Shown here one piece after another: positions 25,040-33,302 of a DNA stretch of 53,755 nt. The position numbers were made by a program, and so were the translations under genes. The notes below the pieces were generated by a model that had not been told where the DNA came from, searched no databases, and worked only from the letters and a program-made list of their open reading frames with translations. Every line of letters starts with the position of its first letter. Position 1 is the stretch's first letter. The stretch is from the NCBI GenBank assembly GCA_013619125.1, contig JABXKS010000054.1:52224-105978 (forward strand), read 5' to 3'. This DNA is from Clostridiales bacterium (lineage in GTDB: Bacteria; Bacillota; Clostridia; Tissierellales; GPF-1).

Positions 25040-25948
25040 ATGAAAGAGCTCTTTATTATTTATAACCCATCGGCCGGTCGGCAATGGGAGCAAGATAAGG
25101 TTTTTGAAATTGCACGGCAAATGCAAGTCAGGGCTGACTGGATTGTCAGCCTGTACGCTACAAAGGGACCCAGAGATGCGGAACGCATGGCAGAGACCAT
25201 GCTGGAACGAGGCGTTGATATTGTAATGGCCGCCGGTGGCGACGGAACGATCCATGAGGTTGTTAACGGACTGATGCAGCATAAGAAGCGACCCCGTTTG
25301 GCCATTCTTCCTGCGGGAACGGTGAATGACTTCGCCCGTCAGCTCAAACTTCCCAACTCGGTTGGGGATGTTGTGGATATGTTACTGGCTGAACAGGTGC
25401 AGATTGTGGATGTCGGACAGATGAATAATCGATTTTTTATTAATGTTGCCGCGGGCGGCGCCTTTACGAGCATTGCCCATGAGTTGGCTTCGGAATGGAA
25501 AACATGGTTCGGGCGATTGGCCTATTATGTGCAAGGGGCGGTCAAGATGCCGGAGGAAATCTCAAAATCCTATCTATTGACCTTTGAAACCCCGGAGAAA
25601 ACATTTACGGTGGATACCCTTTTGTTTCTGGTCTCCAATACCGCGAGTGTGGGGGGATTTTCCCGCGCCCTTCCCGACGCTTCCTATCAGGACGGCAAGT
25701 TTGACTGCTTGGTCATCGAACAAGCGCCGATTCCGGAGTTGATGGAGATCTTTACACGGTTTTTGATGGGAATCCATGTGCAGCATGCCAAAGTCCATCA
25801 TTTTCAAACTCAGGATCTCATCATCAATGGATTGAGTAATGTGCCGCTTGATGTGGATGGAGAGCGGGGCGATCTTTTGCCTGTGCAATTCCATATGGAA
25901 CATGGAGCTATAGAATTGATCGTTGTGCCGGAAGACTTTGCAGTCTGA
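25040..25948 (+). CDS. Diacylglycerol/lipid kinase (YegS/BmrU family)
   Basis: Phosphorylates a lipid, probably diacylglycerol, with ATP. 302 residues. NPSAGR (9-14) and the nucleotide-binding AAGGDGTIHEVVNGL (with GGDGT at 66-70) are diagnostic; the Asn in LPAGTVNDFAR is the partner segment. The C-terminal beta-rich half ends in the usual PLDVDGE block. ATG 25040 is chosen because AAGGAGG precedes it by 6 bases; the ATG at 25019 lies before that site. It begins 39 bp after the amidase gene. Confidence 0.93.
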   Translation: MKELFIIYNPSAGRQWEQDKVFEIARQMQVRADWIVSLYATKGPRDAERMAETMLERGVDIVMAAGGDGTIHEVVNGLMQHKKRPRLAILPAGTVNDFARQLKLPNSVGDVVDMLLAEQVQIVDVGQMNNRFFINVAAGGAFTSIAHELASEWKTWFGRLAYYVQGAVKMPEEISKSYLLTFETPEKTFTVDTLLFLVSNTASVGGFSRALPDASYQDGKFDCLVIEQAPIPELMEIFTRFLMGIHVQHAKVHHFQTQDLIINGLSNVPLDVDGERGDLLPVQFHMEHGAIELIVVPEDFAV

Positions 25949-26069
25949 AAGCAGAACGTTCTTTTTTTGCAAGATAGATTCTTCCTAAAATTGCAACATT
26001 GGAAACCTTGTGGCGGAGGGATGGACGACCATATAATAAGGGAAAGAGTTGCAATGGAAGGAGTTAAGG

Positions 26070-27296
26070 ATGAAAATTATCGATATTACCATGGAATTGT
26101 CGGCTGGTATGGATACCTATACCAGCCTCGCTCCGATTCGACAGACCTTTTTGCGCCGGATTGGACCTGAGAACTATGTAAATGTGACAGAAATTGAAAT
26201 GAACACCCATGTAGGAACCCATGTGGACGCGCCGAACCACTTTGTGAAAACGGGGCGCATGATGGATGAGGTTAAGATGGAGGAGCTGATGGGTAATGCG
26301 CAATTGATTGCCGTGCCCGAAAACTTGACCATCGATGCCGATTGGGTTGACCGATTAAACCTGACGGAATCGAAGGTGATCTTTTGCTTTGGCGAAGTGC
26401 GGTTCGATCGAAAATTGGACTATTTTACAGTTGAGGCGGCAAAAAGGCTTTATGCGCGCGGGGTACGCTTGATAGGTACCGATTGCGTCAGCATAGACAG
26501 CAAAACAACGGGAGATAAGATCCACCGCATCGTCTTCGGATTGGATATGCTGGTGGTGCCTGGACTTGTAGTAGCGGGATTAAAACCGAAAACCTACGAT
26601 CTTTTAGTTTTTCCTATTGCAACCAAGGGTGCCGAAGGGGCGCCGGCACGGGTGGTTCTGATTGATCAGGAAGCAACGGCAAGAAGCATTATTGATATTT
26701 CAGAACCCCTTTATGATGATGTCATCAAGTACAAGAGTTTGAAACCATACAAAAGAACCTGGGTGCGGGATTACCATGACGCGGATGGCAACAATATGCG
26801 CATGTCCTCTTTCCAAATGACCTCCCATGTGGGCACCCACATTGACGCGCCGATGCATTATATAGAAGATGGTAAGAATATGGACGAGGTACCCATTGAC
26901 AGGTACTTTGCCAAGGCGCAGGTCATGGAATTGCCAGAAGGAGGAACCGTAACGGCGGAATTTCTGGCGGACAAAATTGAACCGGGGGTAACTGCTCTTC
27001 TTTTTAAATATCGACGAGATCGCCTTGATGGCCGATTTGATTATTTTTCAGTTTCCGGCATTGAAAGCATGATTCAAGCGGGAATTGAGATCATTGGAAC
27101 CGACAACTTCAACGTGGATACACCAGCAACAAAGAAACAGATCCATATGACGGCATTGGGTGCGGGGATGTCCATTTTTGAAGTATTGAATCTTGAAAAA
27201 GTGGAATCAGGCGTCTATGATATTATCGCTTTGCCATTGAAAATTAAGGGCGCGGAAGCGGCACCGGCAAGGATTGTGCTTGTTGAACAGAACTAG
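26070..27296 (+). CDS. Cyclase family protein, tandem duplication of a kynurenine-formamidase-type domain
   Basis: Metal-dependent amidohydrolase of the cyclase family, but twice normal length (408 residues). Two full domains lie in tandem. The metal motif HxGTHxDxPxH occurs at 47-57 (HVGTHVDAPNH) and again at 253-263 (HVGTHIDAPMH), 206 residues apart. GTDCVSIDS/GTDNFNVDT and KGAEGAPARVVL/KGAEAAPARIVL repeat in the same order. Family members usually work as homodimers, so this is a covalent dimer. Substrates in the family include N-formylkynurenine, carboxylate esters and cyclic imides; none can be chosen here. ATG 26070 has GGAAGGAG; the TTG at 26049 lies before it. Confidence 0.88.
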   Translation: MKIIDITMELSAGMDTYTSLAPIRQTFLRRIGPENYVNVTEIEMNTHVGTHVDAPNHFVKTGRMMDEVKMEELMGNAQLIAVPENLTIDADWVDRLNLTESKVIFCFGEVRFDRKLDYFTVEAAKRLYARGVRLIGTDCVSIDSKTTGDKIHRIVFGLDMLVVPGLVVAGLKPKTYDLLVFPIATKGAEGAPARVVLIDQEATARSIIDISEPLYDDVIKYKSLKPYKRTWVRDYHDADGNNMRMSSFQMTSHVGTHIDAPMHYIEDGKNMDEVPIDRYFAKAQVMELPEGGTVTAEFLADKIEPGVTALLFKYRRDRLDGRFDYFSVSGIESMIQAGIEIIGTDNFNVDTPATKKQIHMTALGAGMSIFEVLNLEKVESGVYDIIALPLKIKGAEAAPARIVLVEQN

Positions 27297-27413
27297 ACCC
27301 GAACATTCAAACCTCTTAGATAAAGTCAAGTGGGTCTGATTTTGAGGGCAATAGTAGAAAGCACAGTCAAATTCACAAACAAAATTTCACGGGATTTTTA
27401 TTTGGATTCGCTG

Positions 27414-27449
27414 AGGGTAACGATTTATATAAATTGTTACCCTTTTTAT
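27414..27449 (+). terminator. Palindromic terminator at the site of a group II intron relic
   Basis: AGGGTAAC (27414-27421) pairs with GTTACCCT (27436-27443) and the whole 30-base element is almost a perfect palindrome, followed by TTTTTA. It lies about 120 bp after the cyclase gene. The intron-like sequence begins immediately behind its T-run. Confidence 0.85.
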
Positions 27450-27450
27450 A

Positions 27451-27720
27451 GTGTGCAGGTCACGCACATACGCTAGTTGGTGAAAGTCCACTGCGGAAGT
27501 TTATCGTGCCAACCACGAGCTAAAGACAAGGACGCTAAATTTGAGATTGGGTCTTAAGGAAGCCGGCGGGAAAACTCTGAACTAAGGAGTACAAACTTCA
27601 TAGGAGGCCGGTCATAGCTGGATGAGTCTGCACAACAAATCAAAGCCTAAAACGATTCGAAGGCTTGATTGCTTAATGAAGTGGTTGTAGAGGGAGAACA
27701 CATTCTTTCTCGGACTTGAC
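27451..27720 (+). mobile_element. 5' fragment of a bacterial class C (IIC) group II intron, no ORF
   Basis: The segment begins GTGTGC, the group II 5' consensus GUGYG. In order it then shows GGTGAAAGTCC, AAGGAAGCCGGCGGGAAAAC, CTGAACTAAGGAGTACAAAC, TTCATAGGAGGC, TGGATGAGTCTGCACAACAA, AATGAAG and AGGGAGAACACATTC. These match, in the same order, the domain I landmarks of IIC introns such as the Oceanobacillus iheyensis intron (recalled from memory, not aligned). No reverse transcriptase frame and no domain V hairpin follow, so it is a truncated, immobile relic. The 3' limit is approximate. Insertion directly after a terminator hairpin is the known target habit of class C introns. Confidence 0.75.
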
Positions 27721-27881
27721 TCGCGCCTTAGTCACCTGCCCCAATCTCGAATGATGAGTTCTTTTTGATTTCACCTAATTGATCGGAATTGTCGGTTGTT
27801 AGGTTCATGTGTTTGATAATCTCAAAAGATAGTAACTGCTCTGATTGAAAATTAATTTTGTAAGATTTGTTATACATTCAA

Positions 27882-27893
27882 ATGTAGTGACGT
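27882..27893. promoter_or_regulatory. Candidate GntR operator (ATGTAGTGACGT)
   Basis: One mismatch to ATGTnnTGACAT, the motif found before several units in this region. It lies 30 bp upstream of the second copy at 27912. Confidence 0.5.
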
Positions 27894-27911
27894 GAACCCA
27901 GATATGTTACT

Positions 27912-27923
27912 ATGTATTGACAT
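27912..27923. promoter_or_regulatory. Candidate GntR operator (ATGTATTGACAT) on the -35 box
   Basis: Perfect ATGTnnTGACAT. It contains the TTGACA -35 hexamer of the promoter at 27917-27945, so a bound regulator would exclude polymerase. Confidence 0.6.
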
Positions 27924-27945
27924 TTAAACATAGTCATGTTTTAAT
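27917..27945 (+). promoter_or_regulatory. Sigma-A promoter of the deoC-like pair
   Basis: Consensus TTGACA (27917-27922), 17-bp spacer, TTTAAT (27940-27945). Transcription would start about 60 bp before the GTG at 28014. Confidence 0.7.
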
Positions 27946-28013
27946 GTAGTCAACAAGAATACTAATATCGTTGAGCGGCAAGGAGTAGAAAGTTACTTTA
28001 TGGAGGTGCTACA

Positions 28014-28703
28014 GTGAAAAGAGAAGAACTAAGTAAAAAAATGGGCGGCCGTATTCTAGAATCATATTATGACTATGCCAGTGTTAAAAATCTCGTTTAC
28101 GAAGGACTGGAGTTTGGGTTGGATTGCATTCAGGTTTTTCCCAATATGCTTCCTAAGGTTCAAGAAGTTTTAGAGGGACGGAGACTAGATCTTTGCGCGG
28201 TAATTACTTATCCTCATGGAACTTTCTTGCCTGAACAGAAAGCGTTTGAAATCAAAGATGCTTTGGAATCTGGCGCCACGCAAGTGGAGTTTGTGATTCA
28301 TAACATTAATGTGCGTTCTGGAAATTGGGAACTCGTACGTGAAGAATTCCAAGCCTGCAGAAAGGCAGCCGGCGATCATGTGCTAAAAGCGATTGTTGAA
28401 GTCGAATGGTTGACGGATGAGCAAATTCAGAAGGTTTCTCAATTAGCGATAGAAGAGGGATTGGATCGATTGACAACTTCTATTGGTGTTTATACCATGC
28501 CCGATGAGAATAAAAATGATGTAGGGATCAGATGTAAACCGGATGATGTGAAAAAGATTAAAGCGATTGTTGGCGAACAAGTGAAAGTTGTAGCACAGGG
28601 TCGAATTGACTCTGCTGAAATGGCTGAAGAATTGTTGCTTGCGGGAGCAGATTATATCAGTTCGGAATTTGCAGCGGAGATTCTGAGAAGCTGTGCAAAA
28701 TAG
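28014..28703 (+). CDS. DeoC-like aldolase-fold protein lacking the canonical active site
   Basis: 229 residues with the deoxyribose-phosphate aldolase TIM-barrel pattern, but all three key positions differ. Where DeoC has Asp (EMDIVMN) it has Glu92 (QVEFVIH). The Schiff-base Lys (FLKTGTG) is Thr154 (RLTTSIG). The second Lys (KVKAAGG) is Val193 (KVVAQGR). Lys191 lies nearby and might take over one role. It is therefore unlikely to be a normal deoxyribose-phosphate aldolase. GTG start with GGAGGTG. It is followed after 9 bp by a second DeoC-like gene, which suggests a partner or hetero-oligomer. The function is unknown. Confidence 0.75.
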   Translation: MKREELSKKMGGRILESYYDYASVKNLVYEGLEFGLDCIQVFPNMLPKVQEVLEGRRLDLCAVITYPHGTFLPEQKAFEIKDALESGATQVEFVIHNINVRSGNWELVREEFQACRKAAGDHVLKAIVEVEWLTDEQIQKVSQLAIEEGLDRLTTSIGVYTMPDENKNDVGIRCKPDDVKKIKAIVGEQVKVVAQGRIDSAEMAEELLLAGADYISSEFAAEILRSCAK

Positions 28704-28712
28704 GAGGGTGTC

Positions 28713-29441
28713 ATGTACGATAGAGATTTTGTGAAACGAGCAATTACGTCCCCATTTGCTTCAAACTTAACAGAAGAAGTCGTTAGACAAGAATTAATTG
28801 ATGGATATCAAGAAGGAGTACGAGCTGCGATTATCGCGCCGGGACAGTGTGATTTGATTAATGAAATAAAAGCGGAATATGACAATGGATATACCAGAAC
28901 CGGCATGGTGATTGGGTATCCATATGGCGGTATGTCAACGAATATGAAAGTATATTTAATGAAACTGGCAAAAGAAAAAGGGATTGATGAAGTAGATGTT
29001 GCCTTTAACGTAACGGCGGCTGCATCACGAGATTTTGGTGCTGTAAAAAAAGAACTGGAGCTTCTCTTGGAAGCGGCGGATGGACAGGTAAAAGTGATTC
29101 CAATGCTTTGGATGGTGAAATTTCCATTTGAAATTATAAATGAATTGTGTAAAATCTATGTTGATTTAGGAATTAAGGCGATTAAAACGAGTGCGGGAAT
29201 TCATTTTGGAAAGATGCAAGTTGAACATATTGCTTGGTTGTATAACAACTGGGGGGACAAGTTAAGCATTGAGGTTGCAGGAAAGGTTCGTTCGCGCGAA
29301 ACGGCAGAGGCTATGATGGATGCCGGAGCCGAGTTCTTCCATTTGGGAAGCTGGAGAAGACTGAGTGGGATCGGTCAGGATATCCAATTTGATTTAGTAA
29401 CGAAAGAAGCCAAACTAGGCGCGTATAAAGAGGCACTATAG
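28713..29441 (+). CDS. DeoC-like aldolase with a single catalytic lysine
   Basis: 242 residues, DeoC/LacD-type aldolase fold. It keeps the Schiff-base Lys158 (AIKTSAGIHFG) and Asp95 (EVDVAFN) but has Glu187 where DeoC has the second Lys (LSIEVAGKVR), with a Lys two to four residues later. It may thus still form a Schiff base on an altered substrate. Its only upstream gap is 9 bp to the first DeoC-like gene. The two proteins are diverged paralogues rather than recent copies. A weak terminator follows. Compare the fully canonical DeoC at 40071. Confidence 0.8.
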   Translation: MYDRDFVKRAITSPFASNLTEEVVRQELIDGYQEGVRAAIIAPGQCDLINEIKAEYDNGYTRTGMVIGYPYGGMSTNMKVYLMKLAKEKGIDEVDVAFNVTAAASRDFGAVKKELELLLEAADGQVKVIPMLWMVKFPFEIINELCKIYVDLGIKAIKTSAGIHFGKMQVEHIAWLYNNWGDKLSIEVAGKVRSRETAEAMMDAGAEFFHLGSWRRLSGIGQDIQFDLVTKEAKLGAYKEAL

Positions 29442-29477
29442 CTGGAACGAAAGCATAAATGATAGTGTAAAAAGGTC

Positions 29478-29507
29478 ATTGAAACATCGATAATCAATGG
29501 TTTTTTT
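29478..29507 (+). terminator. Weak intrinsic terminator after the deoC-like pair
   Basis: CATTGA (29477-29482 region) and TCAATG (29494-29499) form a 6-bp core stem followed by a seven-T run. The stem is AT-rich, so termination may be partial. The rest of the gap to 29798 shows no gene I can support. Confidence 0.55.
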
Positions 29508-29797
29508 ACTGTGAAATCGTCCACATTAATTTTATAGCACTCATATAATTGAGCAGAGTATTGATGTGAGGTACAAAGAAATCCGTTATGTTGCAGGATC
29601 TGGATTGCCTTGGAAACGTGATAGCTAGCATGTATCATAGTTGTAACAATATAAACGATCATAAATGGAAAGATCAATGAGTTATATCGCATAAGTGGGA
29701 TGCTAAACTTAACCCATCGCATAGGGTAGTATGACAGAAGATGGAAATAAAAGAGAACTTTTTTAAGATTGCATATCGACACTGAAAAGGAGAGAGA

Positions 29798-30781
29798 ATG
29801 ATTTACAAACAAGTAAAGCGAATAGACAAGAAAATCTCTGCCATGGGGATTGGATGCTGGCTCTTTGGGGGAGATTGGGATTCGTATGAGGAAAAAGAAA
29901 GCATGAAAGTGATTCATGCCGCAGTTGATGCGGGGATCAATCTTTTTGATGTCGCACCGGTTTATGGGTGGCATCAGGCGGAAACCTTATTGGGGAGAAG
30001 TTTGAATAATGGTTCGCGGGAAAAGGTTATCATTGCTTCGAAAGGCGGTATTGCTTGGAATGACCGTCATGAGATCAAATTTGATCTCTCGAGGGAAAAT
30101 TTATTGAGAGAGATTGATGAGAGCCTGACTCGACTGCAGACGGACTATATAGACATCTATCAAATGCACTGGCCGGATCCAACAACACCGATTGAAGAAA
30201 CGGCCGAAGTCTTGAAAGAGATCAAAGCGGCCGGCAAAATTCGACACATCGGGCTTTCAAACTTTGCACAAAAGGACGTAAAGACCTTTATGCAATATGT
30301 GGAGGTGGATGCGCAACAAGGACTTTACAATATGCTGGAAAGAAACGCGGCCAGTTATCATGGGCTTCCATTGGAGTATCGGACAGAAAAGGAAATGTTG
30401 AAGACGGTTCGAGTCGAGGGACAGGCATTTTTACCCTATAGCCCCTTGCTGCAAGGTTTACTGACTGGGACTTTTGCAGAGAATGAAAAGTTTTCAGCTC
30501 GCGATGTAAGAAAAGACAATCCCAAATTATCTGGACCTTTGTACAAGACCTATTATCAAGGCATGCTGGAATTGAAAAAGATTGCCAATGAAATTGGGAA
30601 ACCGTTAAACGAGCTTGCCATCAATTGGCTGCGTCAAAAGCCAGAGGTCACGTCGATTATTGGCGGGGTGTCATCGGTGGCTCAGCTTGAGAAAAATCTA
30701 AAGGCCTTTGATTGGGATATTTCAGAAGAAATCATGGGGAAAATTGCTGAGGTTTTGGTGCCATTTGAGGAAATGGATTAA
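29798..30781 (+). CDS. Aldo/keto reductase
   Basis: NAD(P)H-dependent reductase or dehydrogenase of the AKR superfamily, 327 residues. The catalytic tetrad is visible: Asp51 and Tyr56 (FDVAPVYG), Lys82 (ASKGG), His124 (QMHWPDP). The cofactor-binding C-terminal half has IGLSNFAQ and SIIGGVSSVAQLEKNL. The length and the HWPDP block resemble YajO/IolS-type reductases acting on sugars or inositol. AAAGGAGAGA precedes the ATG. A VOC-family gene follows at once, so both may act on one carbonyl compound (inference). Confidence 0.93.
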   Translation: MIYKQVKRIDKKISAMGIGCWLFGGDWDSYEEKESMKVIHAAVDAGINLFDVAPVYGWHQAETLLGRSLNNGSREKVIIASKGGIAWNDRHEIKFDLSRENLLREIDESLTRLQTDYIDIYQMHWPDPTTPIEETAEVLKEIKAAGKIRHIGLSNFAQKDVKTFMQYVEVDAQQGLYNMLERNAASYHGLPLEYRTEKEMLKTVRVEGQAFLPYSPLLQGLLTGTFAENEKFSARDVRKDNPKLSGPLYKTYYQGMLELKKIANEIGKPLNELAINWLRQKPEVTSIIGGVSSVAQLEKNLKAFDWDISEEIMGKIAEVLVPFEEMD

Positions 30782-30807
30782 CTGTGCTTTGGAAGAGAGG
30801 AGCGAAT

Positions 30808-31200
30808 ATGAAAAATTTGATGCAAGGAACTCACCATATTGGAATACCAACCAACAAAATGGATGATACAATCGCATTTTATAGCAAGCTAGGTGCCGAA
30901 GTCGTAATGAAAAAGGGAGAGTTGGAGGCAGGAAAACCGATACAAGTCGTCCTTATGGAATGGGGTAATTTGATTGTTGAGTTGTATGAGCGAGATGAGA
31001 TTGCCATGCAAACAGGACCACTTGATCATCTTGCAATGAGAGTGACAGATCTCAAGAAAGCATACGAGTATGCGGTAGCGGAAGGGTTTGAATTTTTTTC
31101 GAATGGGATTGAGCAATCATCATACTGGCAAAAAGAGATTTCCTACTTTATGATTATCGGTTGCAATGGAGAGAGAATCGAGTTCACAGAGGGCGTTTAG
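30808..31200 (+). CDS. VOC superfamily protein (glyoxalase/dioxygenase fold)
   Basis: 130 residues, one VOC unit: metal-ligand-type residues HHIGIPTNKMDDTIAFY at the N-terminus, LIVELYERD in the middle, PLDHLAMRVTD, and ERIEF at the end. The set His/Glu/His/Glu is compatible with a glyoxalase-I-like or epimerase metal site. ATG 30808 has AGAGGAG; the GTG at 30784 lies upstream of that site. It is in an operon with the aldo/keto reductase (26 bp gap). A second VOC gene of similar size lies at 39645. Exact reaction unknown. Confidence 0.8.
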   Translation: MKNLMQGTHHIGIPTNKMDDTIAFYSKLGAEVVMKKGELEAGKPIQVVLMEWGNLIVELYERDEIAMQTGPLDHLAMRVTDLKKAYEYAVAEGFEFFSNGIEQSSYWQKEISYFMIIGCNGERIEFTEGV

Positions 31201-31230
31201 GATGAATGTTTTCAGAATAATAAAAAAACA

Positions 31231-31259
31231 TTGACTTTATGATAAGAATTTATTATTAT
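31231..31259 (+). promoter_or_regulatory. Sigma-A promoter of the YheO-type regulator gene
   Basis: TTGACT (31231-31236), exactly 17 bp, TATTAT (31254-31259). The -10 overlaps the first ATG of the open frame at 31258, so translation must start further on. Confidence 0.75.
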
Positions 31260-31293
31260 GATGATAACAAGAGAACGTTTGCCGGAGAAGCCG

Positions 31294-31944
31294 ATGAATA
31301 AAAAATTACTTGAAATGATTCCAATGGTGGATTTTTTAGCTGAAGCCTTTGGTGATGATGTTGAAATTGCACTTCATGATTTAACGAATTTGGAGAACTC
31401 AGTTGTTGCGATACGGAACAATCATGTAAGTGGCCGTCAAGTAGGTGCGCCGGCAACGAATGTTGTCCTTAAGATTATGCATGATGGAAACCACAAGAAT
31501 ATGAATCACCTCACAAATTACCAAGGCGTTTCCAGTACGGGTCGGGAATTGCGATCATCAACTTATTTTATTCGCGATCAAGGAATACTGGTCGGCATGC
31601 TCTGCGTGAATATCGATTATCAGAAGCTATATCAAGCACAAGAGTATTTGAATGATTTCTTGTCCTTAATGTCAGGACAAAAGAAAACGAATCACCTAGA
31701 GCGATTTAGCCAAACCTCAAATGAGGTAACCATCGATAGTATCCATGAAAGGATTCATTCCGTTGGAATTGATCCAAGCCGCATGTCAGCTGATGAGAAA
31801 CTGGAGATTGTTCGCGTTTTATATCAGAATGGGATTTTCCTTCTGAAGGGAGCAGTTGTAGAAACAGCGATTCAACTGAATGTATCGGATGCAACGATTT
31901 ATCGATATTTAGCAAAAGTGAAGCGAAAGGATGAGAGGATATGA
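31294..31944 (+). CDS. YheO/DauR-type transcriptional regulator (PAS_6 + HTH_22)
   Basis: 216 residues from ATG 31294. The N-terminal YheO-like PAS domain has the typical FGDDVEIALHDLTNLENSVV and STGRELRSSTYFIRD. The C-terminal HTH_22 domain (KLEIVRVLYQNGIFLLKGAV then VAETAIQLNVSDATIYRYL-type helix) binds DNA. The start was chosen because GGAGAAG precedes 31294 and the promoter -10 covers 31258. The known relative DauR controls D-arginine use; regulators of this type often sit by amino-acid lyases, as here with patB and an AGCS symporter. The ligand is unknown. Confidence 0.88.
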   Translation: MNKKLLEMIPMVDFLAEAFGDDVEIALHDLTNLENSVVAIRNNHVSGRQVGAPATNVVLKIMHDGNHKNMNHLTNYQGVSSTGRELRSSTYFIRDQGILVGMLCVNIDYQKLYQAQEYLNDFLSLMSGQKKTNHLERFSQTSNEVTIDSIHERIHSVGIDPSRMSADEKLEIVRVLYQNGIFLLKGAVVETAIQLNVSDATIYRYLAKVKRKDERI

Positions 31945-31986
31945 GCGGTAAGAAACAATAGAGGAAAGAGATTTTTTTACTATTAT

Positions 31987-31998
31987 ATGTCATGACAA
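31987..31998. promoter_or_regulatory. Candidate GntR operator upstream of the PatB-type gene
   Basis: ATGTCATGACAA, one mismatch to ATGTnnTGACAT. It lies about 80 bp before the ATG at 32079. Confidence 0.45.
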
Positions 31999-32020
31999 AG
32001 CGACGTAATGTCATAAATAC

Positions 32021-32053
32021 AAACTTTGGTTTCACTAGTAAAAACTAAAGTTT
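32021..32053. promoter_or_regulatory. Inverted repeat before the PatB-type gene
   Basis: AAACTTTGGTTT (32021-32032) and AAACTAAAGTTT (32042-32053) are inverted with one mismatch, with CACTAGTA between them. There is no T-run. It is a candidate operator for the YheO-type regulator encoded just upstream. Confidence 0.45.
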
Positions 32054-32078
32054 CATAAACGCAATAAGGAGGATTAAC

Positions 32079-33260
32079 ATGCAAGTAGATTTTAATCAAG
32101 TGATCGATCGCAGCAATACCAATTCAATTAAATGGGATCATGAAAACCAAGAAATTTTGCCAATGTGGGTTGCCGATATGGATTTTAAAGCGCCTGAGTC
32201 AGTAGTAGCGGCATTGGTGGAGCGTGCGAAACATGGAATTTATGGGTATTCGGAGCCAGATGAAGCGTACTTTGAGGCTATTATCAATTGGCAGGCAAAG
32301 CGCAATGCATGGAAAGTCGAGCAGGAGTGGATTGCATTTAGTCCAGGTGTGGTGCCGGCTGTAAATATGATCATTCGAACGCTGACCAATCCTGGAGAAA
32401 AGGTGCTTGTTCAGACTCCGGTTTACTATCCGTTCTTTAATGCGATTGCAAACAACGGATGCCAAATGGAAACGAATCCCATGATCTTTAAAGACGGAAA
32501 ATACTATATGGATTTTGAAGATCTTGAAGAGAAAACAGCAGATCCGAATTTACATATGATGATACTTTGCAGTCCCCATAATCCTGTAGGACGCGTTTGG
32601 ACAAAGGAAGAACTCATTCGAGTTGGTGAGATCTGTGCGAAAAATGAAGTCTTTGTTATTGCTGATGAAATCCATTCGGATTTGATTTTGTCCGGAAATC
32701 GACATACGCCATTTGCATCGATTTCGGAAGCTTTTGCTCAAAATTCCATTACATGTATGGCGCCGAGCAAGACTTTCAACTTGGCAGGTTTACAAACATC
32801 ATTCCTTGTGATTCCCAACGAAAAGATACGAAATCGCTATCTTCATATCGTTGAGAGCAATTCGTTGATGACAAATACATTTGGAATTACAGGATTGGTT
32901 GCCGCGTATAACACGGGTGAAAAATGGCTGGAACAATTAATTGGTTACTTGGAAAGCAACCTTGATTTTCTTAATCGGTTTGTAAAAGAAAACATGCCGG
33001 AAATTCAAGTTATTCAGCCTGAAGGGATGTATTTGGTGTGGATGGATTTTCGAGCGCTTGGTCTTTCTAAAGATCAGTTGGAAGAATTGATGTTAAAAGA
33101 AGCCAAAATATGGTTGGATGAAGGATACATTTTTGGGTGCGAAGGGGAGGGTTTTGAACGAATTAATATTGCCTGTCCGCGCAGCATCCTGGAAGATGGT
33201 TTGCAGCGAATTGCTGCAGCAATAAAGAAAACCCGAGAGGAGGGGCAATATATATCGTAG
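32079..33260 (+). CDS. PatB/MalY-type PLP-dependent C-S lyase (cystathionine beta-lyase-like)
   Basis: Class I/II aminotransferase-fold enzyme of the PatB/MalY group, 393 residues. Typical blocks are IKWD, LPMWVADMDFKAP, GIYGYSEPDEAY, CSPHNPVGRVW, ADEIHSDL with Asp196, and the PLP-binding Lys231 in APSKTFNLAGLQ. Such enzymes cleave cystathionine, cysteine or related beta-substituted amino acids to pyruvate, ammonia and a thiol. AAGGAGG precedes the ATG. It is followed by a sodium/amino acid symporter (42 bp gap), which suggests uptake and lysis of one amino acid. The exact substrate is open. Confidence 0.92.
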   Translation: MQVDFNQVIDRSNTNSIKWDHENQEILPMWVADMDFKAPESVVAALVERAKHGIYGYSEPDEAYFEAIINWQAKRNAWKVEQEWIAFSPGVVPAVNMIIRTLTNPGEKVLVQTPVYYPFFNAIANNGCQMETNPMIFKDGKYYMDFEDLEEKTADPNLHMMILCSPHNPVGRVWTKEELIRVGEICAKNEVFVIADEIHSDLILSGNRHTPFASISEAFAQNSITCMAPSKTFNLAGLQTSFLVIPNEKIRNRYLHIVESNSLMTNTFGITGLVAAYNTGEKWLEQLIGYLESNLDFLNRFVKENMPEIQVIQPEGMYLVWMDFRALGLSKDQLEELMLKEAKIWLDEGYIFGCEGEGFERINIACPRSILEDGLQRIAAAIKKTREEGQYIS

Positions 33261-33302
33261 CGGGAATTTTTACTACTAATATGGATTTTAAGGAGGGAAA
33301 GC

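Noticed and set aside
25949-25975. AGAACGTTCT palindrome plus T-run as terminator
   Set aside because: The dyad has no loop and only five pairs, so a stable hairpin is unlikely.
29375-29974. 199-codon open frame on the minus strand
   Set aside because: Both ends lie antisense to well-supported genes (deoC-like and aldo/keto reductase), there is no ribosome site before its ATG, and the composition is not that of a protein-coding frame.
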